Assembly (NCBI GenBank): GCA_958430865.1
Contig: CAUDNR010000968.1
Coordinates: 14,235 to 41,663 of the forward strand
Reading direction: 5' to 3'
Length of the DNA: 27,429 nt
Source of the DNA: Entrophospora sp. SA101
Taxonomy: Eukaryota; Glomeromycota; Glomeromycetes; Entrophosporales; Entrophosporaceae
Positions 18,893 to 27,429 of this stretch are shown here, piece after piece. A model generated the notes under the pieces. It searched no databases. It was not told the DNA's origin and saw only the letters and a program-made list of their open reading frames with translations. Both the position numbers and the translations under genes were made by a program. Each line of letters opens with the position of its first letter. The first letter of the stretch is position 1.

Positions 18893-19080
18893 ATTTAATT
18901 GATCGTTTTTTTTTGGTTAAAAAAATTAATATAAATACCAGAATTGTGAAATATTGCATACACATTCCATTAGAACCTAAGCTACATGATGATATTTTCA
19001 AAAAAAAAATTTATTATGTAAAAGTGTGCGAAATTAATATTAATAAAAAGCTAGGTTCGGATACTTTCTTCCGGGCAGTG
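18893..19080 (-). repeat. Right terminal inverted repeat of the Tc1-like element
   Basis: The reverse complement aligns with 17768-17950 from the element tip inward. The outermost bases read GGGCAGTG|TA. Confidence 0.85.
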
Positions 19081-19082
19081 TA

Positions 19083-20029
19083 TATTTATGCGATGCATTA
19101 CACAAAAAGATTTAATATATGATAAAATCCATTGTGATTTATCATACAGTGTTTCAAAACAATTATGCAAGGTAGATTAACAAAACTAGATTCATTGGAA
19201 TCTTATCGAAAAATTAACAATAAGAAATTCTATCGCCGTTTTTTTCTAAAACCAATTCACATTTCCGTTTCATAGTCACAATAATATTTTTGACTGAATT
19301 TTTTCCCATTCTTCAACCATAAATATCTACAACTCCCTGGAAACATATTTTAAGATCAGAGCTGTTTGATGACCAGCCTATTACGCGAATTCTTTTTTCA
19401 GAAATGAAAGTTTTTGCAACATATAATAAACATACGTTTTTTATTTTGAGCGATTAATTATATATTAAAAATACAATAAACAATTTAAATAAACGAATGC
19501 CTCCCGTATTCTACCGTTCTTTTCATGTGGCTGTTAATAGTTATAACTACACTTCAATAATAAAATTATATATAGTGAATTGTCACGAAAACATCCACGA
19601 CACTCCAAATCCAAATATTATTTGTTATCCAATCTGATAATGTGGATTTATTATCTTTATACTTTTTATTTTTATTAACATTTTTGTTAATTTTATTCCT
19701 TTTCATATGTTTGTCAATACCAAAACGTATTTCTGTATTTATAACGTATTTTCCATATTTTTTTCTTTGGTTAAATCATTCATGTTTTCCATAAGATTTT
19801 TCTTATAAACATCATGTGATCATAAAAATCTTTTGGTATAATTCCTTTTTATCAGATCAATGGACGTGCGTGAGTTGGTTTTTTATCTTGGTATCTTCTC
19901 CAATATCAACATATTTCCAGGAGCTAACCGGTTCATTTTAAAATAAATTTACACTTTGGTGCCTTTTTTTTTTCTAAACACATTGCATATTGCACTTGAG
20001 CTACTTGGAGACAAAAAACAACACAAAGA
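19083..20029. other. Intergenic, no gene seen
   Basis: No kinase catalytic-loop or other coding motif was found between the Tc1-like element and the kinase C-lobe fragment. The sequence is AT-rich with poly-T runs. Confidence 0.4.
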
Positions 20030-20252
20030 TCACAAAAGAAATCAGATATTTATAGTGTTGGGGTGCTTATGTGGGAAAGATTTGCAGGACATCCACCATT
20101 TGACAATAAAGCCCATAATCATCGTTTAATTTTTGATATATGTGAGAGTTTACGACCATCAATATCACCAGGCAGGAATGTCTGATGATTATGTACAAAT
20201 TATGCAAAGATTTTGGGATGCGGGAACTATCAAAAAGACAAACTATTGAAAA
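20030..20252 (+). pseudogene. Kinase C-lobe fragment
   Basis: Reads KKSDIYSVGVLMWERFAGHP then PFDNKAHNHRLIFDICESLR, then PSISPG. After one frameshift it continues MSDDYVQIMQRFWDAG before a stop. The 'SDIYSxGVxMWExxxGxPPF' and 'DICxGLRPxI' patterns are the helix F to G region of tyrosine-kinase-like protein kinases of the same expanded fungal family as the N-lobe pieces. No catalytic loop or DFG is present upstream. It may be the far end of the 15007/16193 gene, broken up and separated by the Tc1-like insertion, or an independent fragment. Confidence 0.7.
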
Positions 20253-21289
20253 ACTTGGTCAATTTGCTGAGAATAACTCAATTCAAATTTTCTAAATTAA
20301 AAAACATGAAATTGATTTTAGTCAGATGCATATAATACAAATTGCTAAATCAAAAATTATATTTGGGAGCGAGTGTTTTGTGATTACGTGGATCTGAATT
20401 GGTTTTTATTAACGAATAATTTTGGCTTAGTGATTTATAAATGCTTATTTATTTTATTTTATTCATTATTAACTTATTTCTAAGCTAAAAGTTATTAAAC
20501 TTATTTTACGAATATATTGAATTCAAACTTCTTGTATACAATTAAGTTAATTAGTAGCATTTTCATTACTATAATTACTTTCACATTAATTGCTTATACG
20601 TTGATTTCTACTAAATAAAGTTAAGGTTATGCGAAATAGAAATGAATAATTCAACGAATCGGTGATAATAGGGTGAATTATTAATTCTCTGGACATTTTA
20701 ATTACTACAATGTTTTTTATTCCCATTTAATTAATTAAGTTGGATGGGAATTTTTACACATTATATTAATCTTCAACTGTTTTTATTTTTAGAATTTTTC
20801 CTTTATATTATTATTAAAATCATGTTGACTTTGTCTTTAATTCTCTTGTTTCACAAGGAGCATCGTTGAATTCATGCTAGTAATGGAAACATTATTTTCC
20901 ATAATAATAATAAAACTTGGACTTAAATTCGATGTATCACTCTCTCACGTACTCACGTGCTAGTGTGGGTGTGTGAATCCAACTCCAAAAACTTTCGTAT
21001 AACGATCAAAGGTTTTTTTTATTTCTAATACTAATGCGAGATTTTGATATATTTTTTTCCCCTTCAGAAGTATATATTAATAACATGTGACCGTGGTAGT
21101 GTGAAATAGAACTATGTCGTAATTTATGCAAAGTTAAATCATATTGATAAATATAAATAGCAAACAATTTCCTTATTTTGCCAATATATAAAACGACACC
21201 TACCAAAATGCGCGCTCGCACATTCAACAAATAAATTTTTTTTTTAAAAAAAAATCCGAATTTAAAATAAACACAAAAAAACATTAAAT
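20253..21289. other. Intergenic / upstream region of the Gly-rich gene
   Basis: No gene was seen. A CACGTG lies at about 20955 and A/T runs precede the Gly-rich gene's first exon. The minus frame 21006-21284 has no recognisable content. Confidence 0.45.
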
Positions 21290-21619
21290 ATGTAAGTTTT
21301 TTCTCTTTGAAGAAAATTGATTACGCATAAATAAATTAATAAATCATCATTATTAAAAATTAGGGGCAAAGGTTCAGGAAAAGGCGGCGGTGGCGGCGGT
21401 AAAAGTAGCGGCGGCGGTAAAAGTGGTGGTAGTAAAAGCGGCGGTGGCGGTGGTTTTGCTTCATCTGCCAAATCTTCGGCAAATTCTCGTGCTAATGCAT
21501 TCAATCCTTCATCTAACCAATACAACCCATCTACAAGTCAAGGACGAAGTGGACAAACATCCCATCAATCGCATAACCGTGCAGCAGATAACAACAGAAT
21601 TGTTAGAGAAAGTAGATAG
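21290..21619 (+). CDS. Small Gly/Ser-rich protein, intron splits the ATG
   Basis: The exons are 21290-21291 (AT) and 21364-21619 (G onward), with a 72-base intron (GTAAGT ... ATTAG). Joined, they read MGKGSGKGGGGGGKSSGGGK and continue SGGSKSGGGGGFASSAKSSA, then a Ser/Asn/Gln/Arg-rich half ending DNNRIVRESR, 85 aa in all. Without splicing the frame has no ATG at its head, which supports the split start. The exon is far richer in G and C than its surroundings. Residues 2-30 are a Gly/Lys/Ser low-complexity stretch, with no membrane segment or known fold. I do not recognise the family. The function is unknown, and a basic, disordered, possibly nucleic-acid-binding protein is only a guess. The tRNA gene lies 136 bases downstream on the other strand. 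Confidence 0.65.
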
Positions 21620-21738
21620 TTGCAAAATGAAAAATTTACTATGTTTTTTTTTCAATTGATAACTTTGTTTACATATATTTGTTGTTTGTTGTTGTTGCAG
21701 AATATCATTTAATAAAGTTTTGTTAGAAAAAATTTGCC

Positions 21739-21744
21739 AAAAAA
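21739..21744 (-). terminator. RNA polymerase III T-run terminator
   Basis: Six T on the minus strand, about 11 bases after the 3' end of the tRNA gene. Confidence 0.75.
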
Positions 21745-21755
21745 TTTTTTTGATG

Positions 21756-21826
21756 GGCTCCAGCGGGAATTGAACCCACGACCTCTCGCACCCAAAGCGA
21801 GAATCATACGACTAGACCATGGAGCC
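21756..21826 (-). tRNA. tRNA-Pro(UGG)
   Basis: This is a 71-base cloverleaf with no intron. The acceptor stem is GGCTCCA/TGGAGCC, all seven pairs matched. The anticodon stem is CTCGC/GCGAG around loop TTTGGGT, giving anticodon TGG, which reads CCA and other CCN proline codons. The T arm CGTGGGTTCAATTCCCG carries the internal B box, and the D-arm region TGGTCTAGTCGTATGA carries the A box. Sequence and loop are close to other fungal tRNA-Pro(UGG). CCA is not encoded, as usual in eukaryotes. Confidence 0.97.
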
Positions 21827-23808
21827 TGTTATTAATAGATAATCAATCTGTTTAATAGAGCATGGTGGACATTCAAAATGTTACACTATTTTTATATGCG
21901 TGTAACGTAATTTTTAAAGTAAAATACTTTATTGTTCAATTAAAGTGGGGACATGTAAATATGTAATACATACTATAACTTTACAGAACTGGGAATTGGG
22001 TGGACGAACTTGTTATCTTTTTAAAGAAAGTGTAAATTATTATTAATATTAACTGGTTAATTTAGTCACATGAAAATTTTTGATTTTATTATACATGCTA
22101 AATGACTATGATAGGGATTGCGTTCCTTAATCCTTTCAAACAATTCAAAAGACTGTTTTTTTGATTGGCTTTTTTTTCCAAAAAAAAAATATCATTAGAA
22201 TAATACGTAGATTCATTTGAACAAAATACAGAATTCATTGAATATTTAGCATCGCAATTTAATACTTTACAATCAATGCTATTTCCGTCATCTTTGAAAT
22301 AGTCCCAAGTTTTGGATTTTTATTATGTATTTTCCGAATATTTTTATCTCACTCGTGGCATTAGAGATATATTACCTGTATCAAAACATTCATTATCTTT
22401 ATTATTAACAGCCTCATAATATTCACTTGTCACATTCATCGTTACAATATTACGAGTTAATGAAAGAATGTAACATTATTTATTATTATGTGCGAGAATT
22501 AATGTTTGCATAAGTACCAAAAAAAATGAAAAACAAGGCCTGTTTTCTGTCGAAACTTTTCTTTCGGTGAGATCTGGATGATGTTGTTGATCCAGTTTCA
22601 GATGGAGTGGGTGGGTGTTCTAAATCTAATTCTGATAAAATTTTCAGCTTTTAATTTATTTGGTCATTTATTTTTTAAATATTGTATATCTTTTTCTGTT
22701 CACCTTTCTTGGCTCCAAGTTTCAGGTAACGAATTGATGTACTTTATTTTAAAATTTTAATAAAAATTTTGTGGTGCTATGTGAGTAGGGACGTTAATTT
22801 TCTTTGGTAGAGCGTAACTAGACTGAGTTCAACCACTAATGTTTTAATAACCGCCCGAAACGCACTTCAAACATGCCTTCAATTATACTTTAAATATGTT
22901 GAAGCACATGCTCAAGAAAATTAACGGTAAATAAAAGAATATTAATATATAACGATAAAAATATGAATTGCTAAAATGACATTGAATATTGTTGGCAGAT
23001 TTGGAGCTAAACCGTCCATTTGAATAAATTTAGCCCTAATTTAGCATGCATGTCTAAGAATATTTATATAACTATGTTCATATTTCGAATTTGACTTGTA
23101 AAAAGTCTTTTTTTTTAAAAAAAGTTTAATCTGCTTGAACTTTAAAACTAGGTTAAGCTGAACCTAAGCTGAACTAATGACATCCATATATGTGGCGAAA
23201 AAAATTGGTCATGTGATATGTACAAAAAATTGTGGAATGGGGGAAAATTTTCTGCTGCTTGACATCATTAGTGTTAGTCAAAAGAAAAGATTGATGCTCT
23301 CTACGTAGAGCAGCTGGAAACTCTAGTGGAATTAGCATCTCCCATATTTATTTCATCATTACACGTTCATGTGTTCTTTGAAATTTGCAACACCCAAAAT
23401 TAATGGTTAACGGTATCAACCTCTATGCGACAACAATGCAATATAGATCTCATAATCACAATATAAGAAAACTTTGGTAAATGATTATTATTTAGGAAGG
23501 TTCATTTAAATAAAATTTGCCTGGCGCCATGATTAACTGTAATACAATTTTATGATATCTTCCTTGTTTTTTATAATAATTGATTGTAAAGATATCCTTG
23601 GCGCTTGTGTTCCATAAAATTAGGTGTTAATATGGAACCTCTGAAGAATAATTTTGATTACAGGTTTTCTCAACTTTATTGCGTCAACTGTTTAATATTT
23701 TATCGGCTGGTTCTTGTAAGTTTTATAATAAAGTAAAACCAGGGGAAATCCCAGCCAATAATTCATAAAAAACACATTTGTAAAAGCAAGCATGTTTGTT
23801 AAATATTA
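21827..23808. other. Long AT-rich stretch, no gene supported
   Basis: No motif-bearing frame was found on either strand. The ORF at 22578-22760 is Phe/Leu-rich and looks like chance. Confidence 0.45.
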
Positions 23809-24093
23809 TTAGTTGAAAACGGTATAATAGATTTCATTATCAATGCCGACATCAGCATTTAATTCTGACCAATCATCAGTATAACTGCAAAATGAAAATA
23901 ATCTATTTTCTAAGGTTAATGCTTTGTATTCATTCCAACCGCCTTCATCAACTCTTTTTATAGAGCCATCATCATTTAATGAGATTTCCCATACGATGTA
24001 GTTAAATAAATTTTTTAATATTATGTTGATCTGATAAATAAAGGAAGAATCTTTAATAAGTAGATCTCTAAAGCAGCCACACGAACTGATCAA
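23809..24093 (-). CDS. Unrecognised ORF (94 aa), perhaps a last exon
   Basis: An ATG-started frame whose second half (about residues 33-94) has good protein composition: YIVWEISLNDDGSIKRVDEG, then GWNEYKALTLENRLFSF and SYTDDWSELNADVGIDNE. It is acidic, with Trp and Gly, unlike random AT-rich DNA. An upstream frame on the same strand starts MATQNLHKI at about 24120 and could be a first exon, but no clear intron joins them. It is not recognised and no domain is assigned. It may be a decayed gene end. Confidence 0.4.
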   Translation of the reverse strand: MISSCGCFRDLLIKDSSFIYQINIILKNLFNYIVWEISLNDDGSIKRVDEGGWNEYKALTLENRLFSFCSYTDDWSELNADVGIDNEIYYTVFN

Positions 24094-24377
24094 ATCTTGT
24101 GCAGATTTTGAGTAGCCATTACGAGTTCTTTTGACTTTTCAAACAGGTGGCCAAATTGCAACACCCGCAGCATATTATCATACATAAATCATTTATTATA
24201 TTCACCCACTTTTTTTTCACTATTATATACATCCATCAAGGAAGGCGAAGAACATTCATTATTGAAAATTTTCATCTTTTCAGCTATTCATTTTTAGTTT
24301 GGCGTTGTGTGGGTGGATGTATCCAATCCAACGTAGTTTTTTGTTGTTGTTGTTGTTGAGTAGTCAAGAAGTCAATC
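24094..24377. other. Spacer before repeat copy B
   Basis: No gene was seen. A short (GTT)n run lies at about 24341-24358, right before the repeat begins. Confidence 0.4.
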
Positions 24378-26487
24378 AGCCCTAATAAAAATTAATTTTT
24401 ATGGCAGGTGGTCGAATAGCTGATGTAAAAGCTAAGAACACTCAAAGGAAGAATATTCATAATTTTGATGGTATCAAAAGGCTTTCTTTTTTTGTATTTA
24501 TAAAAAATTTGAAAAGTCATTTTTGAAAATGATATCAAATTAAAACACATAATCTGAAAGGAAGGAAACTAAACAATGCCATGTAGTTTTGAAAGCAATT
24601 ACTTTATATTGAATTATGCAAAAATTCGTGGCTTACCTTCTTCGCCAGGTAACAATTACAATTAAACTCGTTATTGAAATTAATTCATTCTGCAGGTAAA
24701 AAATTTTACCAAAACAAAAAGCCATTACTTTATTAACCTCCCTATGGAAAACTTATATTTCTAATGTAAAACTTCTTAATATTGGGGAGATAAAGAAAAT
24801 GCAGAGAAGGTTATATAGAACGAGGGGGAAAAAAAAGAGAGAGAAAATTGTATTTTATAAACCAAGTTACAATCCCTAATACCTTTTGTTATCTTAATTT
24901 CTTTATCTCTTAATATTTTTGAACCAACAAAATATACCTCTAAAAAGCAGCTAATTCACCTTACTGTTGCTCGTGAAGCAAAAAAAAAAAAAAAAAAAAA
25001 AAATTAAAACTATCCCGAAATGCTTTGAATAATTTTGTTTCAATTAAACAAATTCGCAGACGTCAAAGAGGTTTATCAGAAATGGTTAATAGGATTGGAA
25101 GCTACTTATGCAATCAAGCAGCATAGTTCACATAGACAGGAGTATTCTTAATCCAGCTGTGACCATTACTGATTAAAATGATTATTATTTTTTTTTTTTG
25201 GTTTATTATATTTTTTCAGTATGATTAAATAATAAAATTTTTTGCCAAAAACTTTTCTAGTTGTGAATATACAAGTATATTTATTATAAGAGCATAAAAG
25301 ACATTAGTATTAGATGATGAATTGGAACAGGTATAATAAGTTTATAAAGACAATATATTGCCAAGTCACAAAAAATCAACAACATTATTTTGCATTAAGA
25401 TTTGTTTTTATTTTGGTCCAGAAAATCGGTAGTTCGAATAATTCGGTAACAAATATTTACTAATTTCATATATACAATACAAGACAAAGAAAAAAATGGT
25501 TACACCATTTCTCGAGTGAGAGTGAGTCACAACGGATCAACAATAAACATACATAAAAAGATAAAATTAGTAAACCAATGAATGGAATGGGTGTGCGAAT
25601 TTAATCAATTATCATTTTCCAATATGGAAAACAATGAAAGCTGTATTTATTTTATTAAATACTGCACTTTAATTTGTCGGGAAACATCATCAAAATCCGA
25701 CACATGATGATTTATTAATAGTAACAATTTGCTATAAAAGTGCATGTGTATTACATGTTTTAAGCGATCAATAAGTTTGATATAAAAAAACAAATCTTGA
25801 ATCCTTAAGGGTAGAGTGTAGTCATGTGATTTTATATAATGATCGGCGAGGATAGTAAATTTTCTATTTAATATTAAAATAAATAGAAATAATAAATTTT
25901 AAGTGAATAATAACCACATTATTAAATACCAAAAGAAAATTGCTGTTTTTAATGCTTTGCTAATGATCAAGATACGTGTGAGTGATATTAGTTTTACTCA
26001 TGTAATTTGGATCATTAAAAACATTTAAAAAATATAATTTTTTGAAAACAACTATATAGATGAGTTGAGGGATGGTAGTAGAAGTCAATAACAAGATAGC
26101 AATATATCTCCACCTACTCTACATACAATATTTGTTCTATATACCTATTCTTTATGGAAGCTATATCAAATTTTCTTTTATTTTAAACAAAAACATGGGA
26201 GCTTCCTGTAATTTTACTTGGTATTTTGAAATAATTAATATAATTATTAATACATTATTTTGTAATATAATTAACTAACATCATAATTTATTTATAAATA
26301 AGGAACATGAGAAAATACACAGTTCATTATAAAGTGCGTTTACTAAGATGTTCATTATAGAGAGAGAAATTAATTAAAAGGGAAGTTCATTATAGAGATT
26401 TTACTTAGTGTTCATTATAGAGAGAGTGAACTGTAGCTTTATTTTTTTTTTTGTTTGCTAAAGGATGTCATAGAAGAAAAGGACAAT
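24378..26487 (+). repeat. Segmental repeat copy B
   Basis: Matches copy A 8996-11137 in the same orientation. No indel or substitution was seen up to about 26122 (1745 bases, constant offset 15382, including the same 24-A run). From 26123 to 26487 it is only a related sequence (for example 'acatacaatattt' against 'acatatactattt') with substitutions and indels, ending at the same 'aaggacaat'. It lacks the 179 bases that precede 8996 in copy A. Confidence 0.9.
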
Positions 26488-26571
26488 CCATAAGAAATTT
26501 TTCAAACAGCCGAGGAAGACCTCCAACATCAGCTAAAGAATCCCTGAACTTTTGACATGTCTCCCAATTTT
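26488..26571. other. Spacer between repeat copies B and C
   Basis: 84 bases with no counterpart after copy A. No feature was seen. Confidence 0.5.
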
Positions 26572-27352
26572 TGATTCGTTATCACTTTCATTATCATTGT
26601 TATCATTGTCACTCTCATTATCATAAAGAACAACTTTGAGTTTTTTGAAGTAATACATTATAATAAATCCATTAGAAGCAAAAAACGACACTTTTTACAT
26701 TTAAATAATACAACATATATAGACCATCAAGATGATATGAAGCATTTACTAGCCCTAATAAAAATTAATTTTTATGGCAGGTGGTCGAATAGCTGATGTA
26801 AAAGCTAAGAACACTCAAAGGAAGAATATTCATAATTTTGATGGTATCAAAAGGCTTTCTTTTTTTGTATTTATAAAAAATTTGAAAAGTCATTTTTGAA
26901 AATGATATCAAATTAAAACACATAATCTGAAAGGAAGGAAACTAAACAATGCCATGTAGTTTTGAAAGCAATTACTTTATATTGAATTATGCAAAAATTC
27001 GTGGCTTACCTTCTTCGCCAGGTAACAATTACAATTAAACTCGTTATTGAAATTAATTCATTCTGCAGGTAAAAAATTTTACCAAAACAAAAAGCCATTA
27101 CTTTATTAACCTCCCTATGGAAAACTTATATTTCTAATGTAAAACTTCTTAATATTGGGGAGATAAAGAAAATGCAGAGAAGGTTATATAGAACGAGGGG
27201 GAAAAAAAAGAGAGAGAAAATTGTATTTTATAAACCAAGTTACAATCCCTAATACCTTTTGTTATCTTAATTTCTTTATCTCTTAATATTTTTGAACCAA
27301 CAAAATATACCTCTAAAAAGCAGCTAATTCACCTTACTGTTGCTCGTGAAGC
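26572..27352 (+). repeat. Segmental repeat copy C (truncated)
   Basis: Matches copy A 8817-9597 over 781 bases with no indel (offset 17755) and no difference seen. It ends at the A-run. Beyond the run the sequence is unrelated to copies A and B and is instead the reverse complement of 2059-2135. It includes the 179-base left part that copy B lacks. Confidence 0.9.
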
Positions 27353-27429
27353 AAAAAAAAAAAAATTAATTTATCATGTTATGGAACAAATCAATCTTTT
27401 CTACTTGCCACTGTATTTGTAAATTTTTT
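27353..27429 (-). repeat. Inverted-repeat arm, 77 bp (partner 2059-2135)
   Basis: The exact reverse complement of 2059-2135, beginning with 13 A and running to the window end, so the true repeat may be longer. Read on the minus strand it is ATACAGTGGCAAGTAG... as in the left copy. Confidence 0.9.

Larger units (their letters stand above)
17768..19080 (-). mobile_element. Tc1/mariner-like element, 1313 bp, non-autonomous
   Basis: The ends CACTGCCC...GGGCAGTG are flanked by TA on both sides (17766-17767 and 19081-19082), as expected for Tc1/mariner target-site duplication. The terminal inverted repeats are unusually long, about 180 bp (about 17768-17950 and 18893-19080), and roughly 85% alike by eye, so the insertion is not recent. 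The interior holds a damaged transposase gene on the minus strand. Without a catalytic core it could move only with help from a related element. Confidence 0.9.

Noticed and set aside
21262..21525. Minus-strand ORF with a long Pro/Leu run
   Set aside because: It is the antisense of the Gly-rich exon: GGC/GGT glycine codons read backwards give Pro/Leu/Ala. The plus strand has a proper splice structure and start.
21390..21659. Plus-strand Ala/Val-rich ORF
   Set aside because: Out-of-frame reading of the same GGN repeats as the Gly-rich gene, with no independent support.
23041..23110. Possible further kinase or RNA gene in the 22-23.8 kb stretch
   Set aside because: No frame, cloverleaf or conserved motif could be found on reading both strands.
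2075..27413. A 25-kb transposon bounded by inward-facing CAGTGGCAAG ends
   Set aside because: The inverted identity extends outside the supposed tips and the interior has no matching transposase, so two copies of a short dispersed repeat are simpler.

Overview
The window looks like AT-rich nuclear DNA of a fungus, most probably an arbuscular mycorrhizal fungus of the Rhizophagus type (Glomeromycotina). The reasons are: small introns with GTAAGT/AG borders in two genes; an HMG-box protein with an Asn-rich tail of the expanded MATA_HMG kind; fragments of the expanded 'CNRCKS...TWTRG' kinase family; a Tc1-like element; and very low gene density among repeats. The species call is an inference from family resemblance, not from a search.

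Four loci are well supported. An intronless HMG-box gene lies at 4970-5680 (+). A five-exon SPX-domain gene, resembling the N-terminus of SYG1/XPR1 phosphate exporters, lies at 12095-13272 (-) and breaks off inside the SPX domain. A two-exon Gly/Ser-rich small protein lies at 21290-21619 (+), with an intron that splits its ATG. A tRNA-Pro(UGG) lies at 21756-21826 (-) with a pol III T-run behind it.

The rest is mostly decayed or mobile DNA. 1-4969 holds a PIF1-helicase remnant, a tandem repeat and one arm of an inverted repeat. 6500-8600 holds unrecognised ORF remnants, two short inverted-repeat (MITE-like) elements and a possible hAT remnant. 8817-11137 is a segment repeated at 24378-26487, with no difference seen by eye over the first 1745 bases, and partly again at 26572-27352. 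11628-12101 is an Asn-rich C-terminal fragment abutting the broken SPX gene across an AAT microsatellite. 14500-20250 is a graveyard of a duplicated protein kinase gene, with a 1313-bp Tc1-like element (17768-19080, about 180-bp terminal inverted repeats, catalytic core deleted) lying inside it. The last 77 bases are the exact reverse complement of 2059-2135.

I found no operon-like or clearly new multi-gene system. The observations most worth following are the truncated SPX protein and its junction with the Asn-rich fragment, the sharp-edged segmental triplication with its homopolymer junctions, and the MITE with three direct and one inverted copy of a 13-bp core.
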